From positions 101,820,855 through 101,884,854 of the forward strand of contig CM051458.1 in assembly GCA_028274465.1 (NCBI GenBank): a stretch of 64,000 nucleotides of DNA, written 5' to 3'. The position numbers and the translations under genes are program-made. Of the stretch, positions 22,240 to 36,678 are shown in pieces. How positions within the stretch are numbered: the first letter of the stretch is position 1; the number at the start of each line of letters is the position of its first letter. This stretch comes from Plantago ovata. Lineage: Eukaryota > Streptophyta > Magnoliopsida > Lamiales > Plantaginaceae. Below the pieces are notes generated by a model. That model was not told the origin of the DNA and ran no database searches. It was given only the letters and a program-made list of their open reading frames with translations.

Positions 22240-22785
22240 TTGCTATTAAATCCAATTGAGCGAGATTTTGAGGTCCGGAAGCTTAGTAAGTAGCGAGCAT
22301 TTGATAACTAATGTTGTAAAGTAATTTTATTTGCAATTAGTTGTTATTTTTATTTATATGTGTATTTTTTCCTATTTTCAAATCATACAAAAAAAATAAT
22401 TACCGTGTGTATTTACAAATGAATTTACTCAATTTCAGAATAGACAACGAGTTTGTTAGCATTAGCAGAGCCAGAAACGACACACAAGATCTGAACCGGT
22501 GAGAATGTCCACATTCGGAGCATCATCGGATGTACACGTACGCATCAATTAAGAAAACAAATAAAATATAAAATAAATTAATTTATTTTACCGATATATA
22601 AAAAATATCTATGCTAAAATAAGCCGGGGTTCCCGCTAACATGAGCCTGTTTTGTATTTGTTTCTATTTATATTTATTTTTGTTTTATTAATTTTAATAA
22701 TGGAGTAATTTTCTTTGTTTCGTTTGAGTGAGTGATTGAGCAACCAACCAACCCTGAATTACGATTGGTATTATTCCATCCCACC
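22240..22785. other. Upstream region of the PGP synthase gene
   Basis: The first 50 bases continue the degenerate repeat field interrupted by the Helitron. The rest is AT-rich and probably carries the promoter and leader of the next gene. A very short upstream frame (ATG GAG TAA) begins at 22700. Confidence 0.45.
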
Positions 22786-25700
22786 ATGCCTGGCTCCCTC
22801 AAACTTCTCACCCCCAAATCCAATTTCACATCATCACCATCATCTTTTCTCCTCCTTCATCACCATCACCACAACAAACCCTACCACTCCTATTTTAACG
22901 CCAATTTACTACCATTCCTCAACAAATCACCTTCCTCCTCCGCCATCCCCACCGCCGTCAAATCCACCACCTCCTCCTCTTCCTCCACCTCAATCTATTC
23001 CTCCGCCGGCGCCTGGTGGCGCATGACAACCTCATGCGCTGCTGCACCCGTTGCGCCTTCCAGGATCACCTCACCTACATTTCGCGCTTCTAAATCTCAC
23101 TTTTTCACATCCGATTCTCTTAAACACGGACGAGGAGAAGATCGCGATTCCAACACTGCTGTTCGGATGCGTGCCACCGTAAATGGCGCCAAGGTGGAGG
23201 AGGATAACGTTTCGCCGCCCCAGAAGCTTCTCACATTGCCTACGATCCTGACCATTGGTCGCGTCGCCGCCGTGCCTCTGCTTGTCACCAGTATGCTTCT
23301 CTATTAATAATCGTTTTGATTTGTTGAATCGTTCTAATTGGAGCATGTTTATTTAATCGGTGTAATTCGTGTTAGTAATTGATTAAGCTCAATGTTCCGA
23401 TTGGTATATGACATTAATTAATAATGTAAAATATTATGTAATGAGTGTAATTCGTGTCATAATTAATTAAGCTCAATGTTCGGATAGGTGAACCCTGTGC
23501 AATTTGTGATAGTTAACATGACAAACAATATGTAATGTAAATATACATGTGCTGCTTATGTAATCAGTGTAATTCGTGTCATAATTGATTAATCTCAATG
23601 TTCTGATATGGTAGTTATTAATATGAGAAATAAAATGTAATATGCAAATATACATGTGCTGAATACTACGCGTTTGGTTGTCCCTGGTGAGATGAATGTC
23701 TGGTTTATGTATTAGCTGTGCTTAACTGGCTTTACAAATTTTATGTTAGAGCAGAGAGAATTATGATTGAAATGTTTTCTGTATGTATCTGACAGCCTTT
23801 TATGCTGAGAGCTGGTGGGGACCGACCGCCACAACAAGCATTTTTCTTGTTGCGGCAATCACTGATTGGCTTGATGGATACCTAGCTCGACGGGTACTAT
23901 TTTCATAAACTTCCTGGAATCCTATGGTGAAACTTTTCAACTTCCCTGGTTCTAAGTTTTGTGACTTGTGTTTTTTCCTTTTGTGTGTTTGATTAAACAG
24001 ATGAATTTGGGAACTCAATTTGGTGCCTTTTTGGATCCAGTTGCTGATAAGGTAACTACTAGCTAGCTATGCATTTGTTTGAAATTGGTGGTAGGTTGGT
24101 AGCTATACAGGAGTGATCTTCCATGCATGACTTTATTCATTCCTTTTGTTTTCTCTCTATTGCAGCTTATGGTAGCTGCCACGTTGATTTTGCTGTGTAC
24201 CAGACCTTTTGATGGGGGTGTATTTGGGCAAGCACCATGGTTATTGACCGTTCCTGCGATTGCTATAATTGGTAGAGAGGTAGGAGTGTCAATACATAAG
24301 TCTTCTCATTTATAATTAGCACTTTAGTAGGTACCTACTTTGCACTGAAATTATTGCTTTGTTAATTTATGTGTACATGTATTCCTACTTTGGGTTTAGA
24401 GTTTTGGTATTAGAATAACTTTCCCGATAGAATTATTTATATGGCCAAAAGATTATATGGATGGTTAGACATCTGTGTTTGTTCATACTGGATATTTTTC
24501 GGGGGATCAATTATTGATGCATCATGTTAATTGTTGTAGGCTTGTGGCTAGAGTTTGAAAAGCTTGCACTGCCTTTAAAAATAAAATTCTTAATTATTTA
24601 TCTTGGTTCTTGAGGAGTGTTGGAGACAGTGAGGGGTAGGTAAAATATGTACCATTTTTCTGGGGATGGTTACGGTCAATGATTTAAGAATCCGGTGATA
24701 TGAAACTTAAATTTTGGACGAAGCTAATTCACCTGCTAATGACACTTACTGGACTGGAGGCCTAAATCAAGTTTCTGAAGTTTTTATTCTTGAATCTATG
24801 GGTAATTATGTAGGTAATAATGTTGGAGGCGTTATAAAGTTTCACTTTACATTGTCCTGCATATATACTTCCTACTTCCCAAAATTATATGGGAATTTAA
24901 CTGTGCAAACATGTTAAGAGTTCTAGTAAATTCTACTTAAGTAGAATATAATATATTATAAATTTTTAAAATAATTAATTGAGTAAAAACAAAAGAGATG
25001 AACTTTGATCGATGTCTTTAGAGTTGAATCTTAGATTTTAAATGGGAGCAATGTAAAGAAATGCCCCTGTTATTTTTAATAAATGAAAAAAAGAGAATGC
25101 CCCTATAATTTATGATGGAGAAATGTGGTTGCCTTCTTCCATATAACAGGCACTGGTGCTATTTTTCCTCTCAATAAATGCCAGGTTTCGATAAAATAAG
25201 GATTTATAATTTCACTCTGCATGAAGCAAACAATTAACTAGATGAGTGTAAAATAGTATGATGTAAAAGGTTCTGCATGATATATTCATAATAACGATGA
25301 AGTTGTGGGCACTGTTTCTCCTTGGTGGCTCTGCATTAGGATTCTTTCCTGAAATGCCATGCTACTATTGGGGATGTTTAAGCTCATGAAAGAGTAGCTT
25401 TAAGTAATACGATGTCTTATCATCTGTTCCTAGATAAGTAACTTTGTCATGTGTGTTCTTGTTTCTTTAATATGTTGGGAATCATGCCGACTTATCTTTG
25501 AACTTGATGTTTATGTAGAAGCTGATTTTATGTCCTATGACCTATTTCTAGCCTTTTCGACTATTTAATAGACAGAAACTTTTTGTGTTAGATAGTCTAA
25601 CACGGTTTGACACACCTTAAGTATTAGGAATAACCACACAAGCACCCGCCCAAGTGTTAGGCGCATTCCCCTAATTTGCACACACCTTAAATATTTGGAA

Positions 25701-26387
25701 GAACCACACCACCACCACCGACCCAAGTGCTAGTTGCTTTCCCCTATTTGTACCCACAAGTTCTTATCTCTATCATAATACAAAGTAATATGATTTTCCA
25801 AATATTTCACATCTGACAAAATATGTTGTCTAATTGTAGATAACCATGTCCGCTGTTAGGGAATGGGCTGCTTCTCAAGACAAAAAGCTTCTGGAGGTTA
25901 AAACACTTGGAAAAGATCATTTGCAATCTTAATAGATATGCTGATTGGTGACTCTATACCTTCCTTCAGCTGATAACTGATATGTTCTCCATCTGGTTTG
26001 TTTGCTTTTCCAGGCTGTAGCAGTTAATAATTTGGGGAAATGGAAAACAGCCACGCAGATGACTGCATTAACCATTCTATTGGCATCTAGAGATAGCAGG
26101 TTTTCCTTCCGTCCCTTTTTGAGTTTTTAATAGATGAAGAACTGATATGGTATTGAAGAAAAAGAGAACTTCAGAACTTATATTGACCAATCGTCTATCG
26201 TTACCCTGATAGTATTATTAAGTGCATCTATCATCTTTATCTGAAACACTACTTGCTGTGCAGCCTTATAATAGCAAATGGACCTCTAGTATCTTCTGGG
26301 GTAGTGTTGCTCTACACTTCAGCATGGCTTGCCTTGTGGTCTTTGGTTGTGTATATGAAAAAGATATCTAAAGTTTTGCTGAGGTAG
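22786..26387 (+). CDS. PGPS: Phosphatidylglycerophosphate synthase (CDP-alcohol phosphatidyltransferase)
   Basis: Seven exons (22786-23290, 23796-23893, 24001-24051, 24166-24279, 25840-25896, 26014-26099, 26264-26387) encode 344 residues. The enzyme joins CDP-diacylglycerol and glycerol-3-phosphate to form phosphatidylglycerophosphate, the precursor of phosphatidylglycerol in plastids and of cardiolipin in mitochondria. The family motif is complete: Asp192, Asp195-Gly196, Ala199-Arg200, Gly209, Asp213, Asp217. Membrane segments and REITMSAVREWAASQ follow, as in Arabidopsis PGP1 (At2g39290) and PGPS2 (At3g55030). Residues 1 to about 150 are rich in Ser, Pro, His and Thr and look like a long organelle-targeting extension, so this copy resembles the plastid/mitochondrial form. 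The start at 22786 is the first good ATG. Intron 4 is the longest (1560 bp). Confidence 0.94.
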
Positions 26388-28814
26388 TAAAACCCAAACA
26401 TGAACTTCATTTGACCAGCTATGGCCGAGAATAGAAGATATCTAGATGTGAGATGAGTTCTCTGGACATGGATGAAAGGGTGCTGCTCTTGCGGAGATTA
26501 TTTAGCTTTAAGACTTCAATCTGGTGACCTGCAACATAACATGTAGCCACTCAGCATATCTTTTCCATTGGCAATCAATTTATATTGTGGATAAGACATG
26601 GTACAATGATACTCACCAAGGGTTCCTTGAGAATGTTTGGCGGCCGTCAACTGACATTGTACCTCTATAATGTAGTGTGCTGTGCTCGCTTGTCGAAAGC
26701 AGCATCTAAAATCTATAATACATATTGAACGTTGGCTGATCGTTACTGAGGGTAGTTATTGATTTTTTCAAGTGTGATTCATCCCATAGTATTTACTTGC
26801 ATATAATACTTCCTCTTTGCATTTTTACACTTTGTACCAACCTATAATCCCTTTTAACAGTTAAATTTAATTGGAACCGCAAAGTTTGAGCAGATGTGAA
26901 AAACGCCTTCGGAGAGCTGTCCTCTAAAAAGCCCCCACAGTGCTTGGCTTTGGCGGATTAGTTGTTAAAGTAGATAACAGTATAAATAATAAAAAAAAAA
27001 AAGTTGAAACTTGATCATCTCATATAGTAGAGATATTCAGCTCAAGGAGTCCAGTTAGTCAATAAAAAAAGAACAAATGTAAATTAGGTTGGATAAAATA
27101 TATGCAACTTCATATGATTTCATTTTTAGTCTAATTCTCTAGTTCAATTTTGCAAATCCTGAGCAAAACATTCCGTGGACGTCCCCCCTTATGGTACTCC
27201 TCTCTCACGGTAGTAGTGGACCTTGTGTAGGATCCACTGTAGTTATAGTGAGAGCGTATAGCATGTGGAGTTCTGACAAATTCAAATTTATCTCTTCTTA
27301 TGCAATCAATCTCATATATAAAAAAAACAAGTATAATCAAACAAAAAAGTTATAGAAAATAAGGAAACAAAAGTAAAAATTACAAATATGACTTTTTGGA
27401 TAAGATTTTTTACACTAATAAGATTGAATTTAGTCTCTCTTTTGTTTTGGTTGGCTTGATTCAAAGCGATCTCAGACTGATTTCAAATCGTCTCATTTTT
27501 ATTCATTTGACTTACCAGATACTTTATTATATTACATGAATGGAATGGAAAACAAAGTTATTCCTTTAAAAATGTATTAAATTTTTTATCAAATTCCGCA
27601 TCAGCAAGTGATGGACTCATAGTAATTATTAAAATATTGTATAAGTCGAGTGACCGACTCTATGAAATTACTCCTCTATAAAACATTAGAAACTCATAGG
27701 AGAGATGAAAATAGAATATTGAGAACTACTATATTTGTGAAATGATTTCTCATTTTATTATAAGTTTTCTAATTTTCTCTTTTAGTATTACATTAGATAC
27801 TTTCCACCTCTGGAAATGAACTTTTTTACTCCACTATCAATTCTTTATTATTTCATCTCTTCTTCTTTATCACTATATATCTATCTATCTATCATACTTT
27901 ATTACTCAATTTTAATTAAATATCCATAACAATCAACTCTATAATATTATTTCTTCCATTTGCATATTTTTTTAGTAAGATTATAATAAAATGGAGTAAG
28001 TATATCTACTTGGTACCTATGTCTTCCGTAAGGAAACATTATTTTCATTTAAAAGAAAATAATTTCATTTCAGTTCAAATTTCTTTAATTATTTAATAAA
28101 TTTCAGATAAATTCATTTGAAATCAGTTTTGTTAAGATGAAAAGAAATAAAACTTAACTTGGTCGAACAAATCTGCATTGAATTGTAATGAACTTATTTT
28201 AATATAAAAAATATCTAAGTAAATTTAAATTAAACAAAATTAAAATGAACTGAAATTATAATTATTAATGAGTTTTAATTCGAACATGACACACCCCAAA
28301 CTTGCTTAACTACCCAATTTTAGTGGTTTGAGTGTCAACACAGTTTATAAGGAAGAGAGGAGACCTTTTTGCTTGCGGATTGATTAAAACTTTTGTTTCT
28401 TTTCCTTTGAGAGTTAGCAAGTAAGAAATGGAACTCCGTGCTAAGAAACCATCTCACATGTCGTGTGAGACGATAAACTCGCACTTTCCATGTGATGGAT
28501 TCATTTGATTACGCACGCAATAAATAAAAAACCCCACAGGCCACAAGCCCACAACCCACTCCTCACCGATTTTTACTCTCATTTTCCTCAAATTTTTTTT
28601 ACCTTTTTACAAAGTTTTTTACTCTCAATAATAATAATCCTTCAACAACTACTCATTCACTCTGACTGTTTATAGACTATATCCTACTTGCTACTCAGCA
28701 AGGACTCATTTCATTTCTTCTCTGAAATCTTGGAGACGAAAAGGGAAAATCCAAGACCCATAAAAGGAGGCCCAAAAAAGGAGAGATCTTTGAGCTGGGT
28801 TTTATCCACCGATA
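26388..28814. other. Intergenic between PGPS and the TBC gene
   Basis: The first few hundred bases are likely PGPS 3' UTR. The middle is AT-rich with a TATC microsatellite near 27875. The block at about 28010-28270 is rich in TTCAG and AATTCATTT motifs and resembles the repeat at 42873-43075. CT-rich sequence before 28815 is the likely TBC leader. Confidence 0.45.
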
Positions 28815-31800
28815 ATGAAGAAGTCGGCGGCGGCGGCAGGAACGGTTGTGCTCAATCCAACCGTTGTTGCTTTCGATCACAAGAGGTGGTATTTTGATTG
28901 CACCTTGTTTGATTCCATTGGTCTGTTTTTCACTGTTGTTTGTTTTCTCCACGTGTTCAATCAATCACTTTTACCTTTTTCTTGATTTCGTCAGAATTCT
29001 TGTGTTTTTTGTTTTGTTTTTCTGATCTGGTGTGTTATGTTAGCATTTGCTTAAGCGGCATTTGCTAATGGGGTGTTTTTTCTTATTAGTGGTGTTGAGA
29101 ATTGAGATCGTCTGTTTGATTTTGATTTCATGTTACTGTTTTGCTTGGTTCTGCCGACAGTACTGTTTTGTTTTTTCTGTGTTAATTATTGTCAATGATC
29201 ATGATTTGAGATATGAGTTGATTGCTGTGAGTCTGTGACATGGTTCCGTTTTTCGTAAATTTGATGATGGCTTGAGGACTGTATTAAGGTTGATTTGATA
29301 CATTGATGAACAACAATGTGGAGTGAATTGGATAAAGGTGAAACAATGGAAGACTTTCAAGGGTGGTAGAATTGATGTTCGGTCGAGTTTATCACTTAGT
29401 GTTGCTGGGGTATTTGATTTTGGGAATGTATTGTGACTTGGTGCTGGGATAGTAGATTTTGCATATTTGTATTTAGGAAAAAAACTGCAGCTATAAATAG
29501 ACACTGGATAGACTTGTTTATTTGCCTATTTATTATATCTTGGTTAACTTATCTACCCGAATCCTCGAGTTCCTTTCTATGTAAATGAAGTGAAGAGTGA
29601 TTAAAAATAAGATCTTATACTGGAGTTCTATTAACTTTCAACTATTGTAAGCAGGGATGCATATGGATTTGCAGTGAGGCCTCAGCATTTACAAAGATAC
29701 CGCGAGTATGCCAATATCTACAAGGTTGTTACGAACTCTTTGCAAACTCAACATTCACACGTTTTTTTTATGCACTTTGTGCGACTGCTTGTTTCCTTTT
29801 CTTTGCTTTCATTTATTTTCTTTAATTCTGTATGTACGCTTAGGAAGAAGAGGGGGAGAGGTCAGATAGGTGGAGCGACTTTCTGGATAGGCAATCTGAG
29901 GCTGCTCACTTGCCCGTGAACGACCTATCTGAAAATAAAAGGGATGTTGCATCAACCAATCTAACAGATGATATCAGTCTGGATGAGACGACACCTAAAG
30001 CCAACAGTCTGTCTGAAGAAGTGCTATCTGCTAACGAGGAAAAAGTTCATCGGGTCCAGATATGGACAGAGATCAGACCATCTCTTCGGGCGATAGAGGA
30101 TATGATGAGTTCTCGTGTGAAAGAGAAGGTTAATTTGAAAAAGAATGAATCAAACTCTGGGGTGGGAAAGCAACTTCCTTCGATTGACGAGGCTAGGGCA
30201 GTGAAAGGAGCATCAGAAGATGATTCCGATGAAGAGTTCTATGACCTGGATAGAACTGAATCAGACACTACTCAGGAACTTATTTCCTCAACTGAAAGTA
30301 TTTCTTCTCCGGCTTTAGAGTCTCTACCGCCTTGGAAAGAAGAACTGGAGTGTTTAGTTCAAGGAGGGGTTCCAATGGCACTAAGAGGAGAGGTAAACTA
30401 ATGAATCTGCAGTTGTTTGTGACCTATTTTCACTGCATTCTCTTTGTTTACTTATTTGATTCGGGCTATCACAGATGTGGCAAGCCTTTGTTGGTGTCAG
30501 AGCACGTCGTGTGGAGAATTACTATCAGGATTTGCTCGCACCAGATGCTAAATTGGAAACTAAAAACAAAGAGCTGGAGGAATTGAATCATGATTCCAAA
30601 TGGAAAGGCCAGATAGAGAAGGTTGTTGTCTGGTCAGAGACCTTAATTTTTAAATTTCTCATAGATCTATCATTTATGAATCACTGCTAAAAATAGTGGC
30701 CTACACGTGGAACACAGGATTTGCCAAGAACATTTCCCGGTCATCCTGCTCTGGACGAGGATGGTAGAAATGCTTTAAGGCGTTTGCTTACAGCTTATGC
30801 ACGCCATAATCCCGCCGTTGGCTACTGTCAGGTGCTCATGTCGTTGCTCTATTCTCAAGTGTCAATTAAGGATGGAGTTTCAGATTTTTGGTTGCTGTTT
30901 TTTAACTTTCTCCATTGTTGAATTGGTCTACTTTGATTTTTGTCTGTGCAGGCTATGAATTTCTTCGCTGGCTTGTTATTGCTTCTTATGCCCGAAGAAA
31001 ATGCATTTTGGTAGGCTCTTATCTTGGTTTGACTTTAGTCAGTGTAGATCCTTTATCCTGAAGCATTTTGAGTATGTAATAAATGATAGTATGTATTCAA
31101 CATTGATAGGGTGTTCCCACTTATACGATGTCACGAAATTATGCATGGTATTTTAACAAAGATGTCTGCTTTCAGGACTTTAATGGGTATTTTAGATGAC
31201 TATTTTGATGGGTATTATTCAGAAGAAATGATAGAATCGCAGGTACCTCACTCTTCTTTACTTGATTCAGAACTATTAATGGACTCCTACCAATTTTAAA
31301 GTGCCATCAAATAGAGAAGCATAGTTAGGTTAATTAAGATGTTTAAAGTTTTCTTTTTGGTTGTTTCTCTTGGCAGGTTGACCAACTTGTTCTTGAGGAG
31401 TTGGTGCGCGAAAAATTTCCAAGATTAGGTTTCTATTTTACAGTTTGTAAAACGTTTGAGACAAGTTTTTGGTTTGATCATTATTTTTTATCCTTATCTA
31501 CTTTCTTGTATAGTGAACCATCTGGATTACCTTGGAGTTCAGGTGGCCTGGGTTACTGGTCCATGGTTCCTCACAATTTTCATGAATATGCTTCCATGGG
31601 AAAGTGGTCAGCCTCTCTACCTCCCTCCCACAATATTTTTTTGTAATTCTTTTTAGAATATTGATATTAGTATATGTAGATGATGAAATTCTGTTCAGTC
31701 GACCTAATTCTAGAAATGCACACATTTTAGTTCTCCTTAGCCAACAGTTTGCAATTAGTAACTATACATTATTGATACAGTTTTTCTTTTCCTCCCAGTT

Positions 31801-34800
31801 CTTAGAGTATGGGACGTACTTCTCTTTGAAGGAAACCGCGTCATGCTATTCAAGACCGCTCTAGCCTTACTGGAATTATATGGTACTGGGTCGCAGACTT
31901 AATTTAATGTGGTTTTTGAATTTTTAAATCTTTGAAACATAATTTTACTCAGCTTTGTGCAGGACCTGCATTGGTTACGACAAAGGACGCGGGGGATGCA
32001 GTCACACTGCTTCAGTCATTAGCTGGCTCCACTTTTGACAGCAGTCAACTTGTCTTGACAGCTTGCATGGGGTACCAAAATGTTCATGAGGCGAGATTAC
32101 AAGAACTAAGAAATAAGCATCGACCTTCTGTCAAGGCTTTATTGGAAGAAAGATCAAAGGGAATGAAAATGTGGCGGGATTCCCAAGGCCTCGCATCAAA
32201 GTTGTATAGTTTCAAGCAGGGTCCAGGTCCAGTGATTAGAGGGGATGATAAAAAAGAACCACTGGATACAGAAACGTGTTCAGACGGATCATCTCCTATG
32301 GCAGATGGACTGTATATGGGCTTGAATGGTAATGAGGAGACAGATCCCACCAAAGATCTCCAAGAACAGGTAGCCTTTACACACACCCACCCACCCACCC
32401 ACCACATCTGTGTCTACACTTTCAATCATATTCCTTACCTGTCTTTGGGGCCTTTATGTTTGTACCTTGCTAACGTTGTAACATTCATTACCGTCAGGCT
32501 GTGTGGCTTAAGGTTGAGCTGTGCAAGATGCTCGAGGAGAAGCGATCTGCTGAGCTCAGGTGAGCACAAAATATATTATTTGGTTCAATCAAGTTGTAAG
32601 TCTCTTTCTAAGGAAACCAGTTGCAAAGTCCTCCATAACACAATTCTTTGTATGACAGAGAACTATTTCTTGACTAAATCACAGTACTTGTTTGAAACCC
32701 TTAACTAAGACACATCTCATGTCATGTAGTTCCCCTTGAATTTTTATTCTTTACTTCACAACTTTTCAAAACAGTTGTAAGCCATGTTATATTGTATATT
32801 TTCTGTGGTAATATGAGCTCAAAAGCGGTAAATAGAATCAAACCATGTCCTATTACTTGAAAGTGATGAGAGGAATGTAGTCTCTATTTCAAATTTTCAA
32901 TTTTACATACTGCATTATTGTATATATATCTAACGTTGATCTGTAACTACTCTTCTACAGAGCGGAAGAACTTGAAACGGCACTAATGGAGATGGTTAAA
33001 CAGGATAATCGCCGGCAGTTGAGTGCAAGGGTATGTAAGATCTGAGTGTGCTCACATTTCTAAGTTTCTATTTGATTTGGCTTGTGCTTTTCTGCGAGGG
33101 TAGTGCCTGATTTACCATAGGAAAACCTTTTTTTACAGTGGCATAATTTTTTATTGCATGAGGTCCTTGATATTGGATTTGCTGTGTATTAATGTAGGAT
33201 ATGTGCCTTTGTGTGAAATTCACCTTTTTGGTGGGCATTAAAACAGCTGGTGTCTTATTTGCATTTATGTACTCCAACTTGATACGTGAGCTTCTGATCA
33301 TGGATTTAGGTTGAGCAGTTAGAGAGAGAAGTTTCTGAGCTTCGGCAAGCTCTTTGTGAGAAGCATGAACAAGAGAACGCCATGCTTGAGGTAAAGTTTT
33401 TGTTGCTGCACGATTCAACAAAAATCTTGATATTAACTCATCGGTCTTCTTTCTTTTATTGTCTTAACTAGTATTGTATATCTTCTGTAGATCTTAATGA
33501 GGGTAGAACAAGAACAGAAGGTGACAGAGGATGCTCGTATTTATGCTGAGCAAGAGGCTGTAGCCAAGAAATATGCTGCTCAAGTTCTACAGGTTCTTCA
33601 CCTATCCTTTTTGTTAGAGAAGAAATTTACATCTATACCCCCCTCCAGTTATCGAAACCCCTTTCAGCTGCTCACTTTAAAGTGTCGGGCAAATTTCTCT
33701 TTTGCATGAATAGTGGGTTAGATTATTTTGTGGAAGAAATTTTCATTGAATGCTTGTGAAAAATTATATATTTTGGCACTACTGCTTAGTCCTGCTGCTA
33801 TACCGTGGGTAATGAAGGGTAATGTATTGCTCATGGGTGAGTGAAAATATCTTTTTACTTATTAGTAGCAGCATAGAAACAAACAGTTGCTAAAATGTTG
33901 CAATTGTCATTTTCTTTGCATGCTTATATAGACAGTTTCGTGTTAGCTATGGTAACTTTTAAACAAGAGTAACCTCTCTCTATTCGGTTTTATCATTTTT
34001 GAGTCCAATTGAATTGTCTTTAGAAGAATTCAAGAATCTACAGGTTCTTCTACCACCTGTCACGTTAACCTGTAGCACCTTGTTTCTTAACGTCACATTG
34101 AAGTCTACAATGTATTTTGTCTGATAGTGAATCAATTTTCTGTGGTGTCCCATTATGCTTTAACTTGGTTGTTTTGTCCCTTCTTTATAATTTTCTTCTT
34201 CTACATCAGTTGTTGAGTTTTTCTTATCTACATGTGGTGAAATCCTGCAGGAGAAGTATGAAGAAGCAACTTTAGCCTTGGCCGAGATGGAGAAGAGAGC
34301 AGTTATGGCCGAATCCATGCTTGAGGCTACCTTGCAATATCAGTCCGGCCAAACCAAAGCACAGCCTTCTCCTAGGTAATTAATTGTGTACTTTCAGTGT
34401 TTTGCTTTCACACCATGTATCAATTTTAATCGTTTTCCTTGCCTTTTTTCTACTTTATGTAAAATTGATTCTGAGTTCTCACACACTTTTGGCATTACAT
34501 GCAGATCTGGAGAGACTCAGGATTCTTCACAAGAGATTCCTACAAGAAAGATTAGTTTACTGTCAAGGCCGTTTGGACTTGGCTGGCGTGACAGAAACAA
34601 GGTTAGTTATAGTCTCTCCTGTCCGGTTAAATATGGACACTTTCCTGTTCATGGTTTTATTTGCAATTTTTGTTATTTTATCATCTCTCTTTCCGGTAAT
34701 CAAACCATTCTTTTTAGATACAAGTTGCACCCAAATTTTGAAATGCAATATTATGATAAGCTCGAGGACGTAGAGTCCTCTATAACCTTGGAAGAACTGA

Positions 34801-35100
34801 ACACTGAAATCATATAAGCTAAAAGATGATAAAAATGAAGAAAAATGCCAACCATTTATATTTAAGTCGAGATGGTTTAACTGCACACTTTATTTCGCTC
34901 AACGTTTCTGTGTTTCTGGTGTATTAAAATATGAAAGGTGCATATCTTGCTGTGTGCTGATATGTTCTTAACCAACTTGATTCCTACAGGCAAAACCCGA
35001 AGAGCCAACTGACCTGAGATCTTCAACCGAAAACAGCTTGGAAAAAGAGCAAACCAACGGTCATCAGGTAGATGAGGTTGAGCAGAAGGTTGAAACATAG
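28815..35100 (+). CDS. TBC-domain Rab GTPase-activating protein with C-terminal coiled coil
   Basis: Eighteen exons: 28815-28885, 29655-29724, 29844-30392, 30475-30621, 30718-30831, 30952-31010, 31176-31242, 31377-31428, 31514-31606, 31799-31882, 31963-32369, 32498-32559, 32961-33030, 33310-33390, 33491-33592, 34251-34375, 34505-34601, 34990-35100. They give 786 residues with consistent phases. It should speed GTP hydrolysis by a Rab GTPase in membrane traffic. Residues 20-60 (FDHKRDAYGFAVRPQHLQRY) are a plant TBC signature. The TBC domain spans about 215-450, with the arginine finger Arg283 in DLPRTFP, the glutamine finger Gln317 in GYCQ, then DDYFDGYYSEEMIESQ and VWDVLLFEG. Residues about 572-720 are Glu/Lys/Leu-rich and should form a coiled coil. 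It resembles Arabidopsis At3g55020 and At2g37290; the Rab partner is unknown. Confidence 0.95.
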
Positions 35101-35559
35101 TTTACATGCACCATGCATTTGGGATCAACCTAGCCATGCCTCTCCGAATGGACAAATACCATTCATCAGTATATCGACTGAGGCTCCATGTAGAGTTTGT
35201 TGTGTTCTGTGAGGCCAGACCCTTGTGAGAACCGATATACATATGTTTATTGTTCGTATGTTCATTCATTGACTATAAGCGTATAAGAGCGTCCCTGGGA
35301 TTTTGTAGGTATAGTGAACCTGTAAAGTGTCCCCTTTACTTTCTTCATCTTATAAAATGTATGGTGATTGTTGTTGAAAATAGTGGCTATTATCAATATG
35401 GCAAGATTATTGTAGAAAGTTGAAAACCTGTTTTCTCTTCATCTAATCTGCAATAGGTGTAGGTTTGAACTGTGTGTTACTCAGTAGCGTGCAGCAATAG
35501 CAGAACTGAACTCATCCATGTTAACCGTCGTTTGGATGGAATATAGGGAAATTATTTTA

Positions 35560-35961
35560 AACTACATGCTCTATGTTTGATCTTTTCATTCGTGGCTTGT
35601 GTGGTCGACTCCTCTTTGGCTTAGTGTTGATTCTTGGTGCGTGAAATTTCTCTCCTACACCGTTGTTATCGGACATCATGGGTTCTTGCTCTCTCCCTCG
35701 GTTGCTTCTTCTTTCCAAGGCTTGTTTGATTTAATCTAGTAGAATTTGATTGTTGATTTGAGCGCTCTTTATTTTTGTTTGGGTTGCTCCTTGTTTCATC
35801 TAGTTTTGGCCGGGCCGGGTGGTTTTGCTTTGGCAAGGTGTAATAGCTAGCGGTTAGGGAATCTCGTGCTTTGTATTTCTACTTTCGTTGTACTCTTTTT
35901 GAGCATTCCTTATGCTCAATTGTTCTTAATATATATTGCCCTTTCAAAAAAAAAAAAAAAA
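35560..35961 (+). mobile_element. LINE 3' UTR-like tail with poly(A)
   Basis: This stretch downstream of the TBC gene is T-rich and ends in ATATTGCCCTTTC followed by 17-18 A. Its last part (TTGTACTCTTTTTGAGCATT, CCTTATGCTCA) resembles the 3' ends of plant LINEs. The 5' border is uncertain, and I found no target-site duplication. It could also be a SINE-like derivative. Confidence 0.5.
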
Positions 35962-36678
35962 ACACTATTACACGACGTATGGTCAGACAACCAAGAAGGC
36001 AACTCATTTACTCATCCATTCTGTCACACAAAGAAACCATTTGTAGCCTATTCAACACTAAAGAAATTACAATACTCACTCTAATAATCCCGCCATGACA
36101 TGAACTTGCTTTAGCACAAGAAAGAGGAAAGCGAATCTGAGATATATAGCAACAAGAAGACCATTGGCGTTCGAAGGCAATACAAATTCAAGACATCAAG
36201 GTACACCGTACACATTCATTTACAAGATTCCCTTAGTGTACTGTTCAAATCCTGGCTTCAATATACACATAGAATTTGGGCTCGGAAGAAAGAAAAGAAA
36301 CGAATATGAAGAATAGGAATATGAAGAAGCAGCCTAAGACTAAAATAAAAGATGCAGAGTTTTTTCAAGAGTAGACATGTTTTCTACTTTCAAAACCATT
36401 GTCTTTCATCATCATTTTTTTTTTCAAAATCATACTAGTAGCTAAACTATGAAAATGCAATAGCAGTGACCTTTCCACTGATTCCTGGTCCATGGAAAAC
36501 CCAAAATCTGTTAACAACCATCATTCCGGTGCAGCAAATGAACCTGCACCCTCCTCATGACCCTACTAATATTATGTTTTACTTTCGACATTGGAACTTA
36601 CGAAGAAGTCTCTATACGATACTGTCCTGGAGTAGAAATCCTCAGATTTGAATCTGAAATTGTATTCTGTTACTAATA
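35962..36678. other. Region between convergent TBC and kinase genes
   Basis: No coding sequence was recognised. The part nearest 36679 is the likely 3' UTR of the minus-strand kinase. Confidence 0.45.

Noticed and set aside
22736-23026. Pro/His-rich frame overlapping PGPS exon 1
   Set aside because: It is a shadow of the low-complexity transit-peptide region in another phase.
23071-23346. Minus-strand frames over PGPS exon 1
   Set aside because: They are antisense shadows of coding sequence with no family resemblance.
31111-31175. Exon 7 of the TBC gene starting at 31111 instead of 31176
   Set aside because: Starting after CTGCTTTCAG (31175) restores FWTLMGILDDYFDGYY as in homologues; the earlier acceptor adds unrelated residues.
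34384-34817. Two long overlapping frames in the TBC gene
   Set aside because: They run through introns 16 and 17 and only partly cover the true exon 17.
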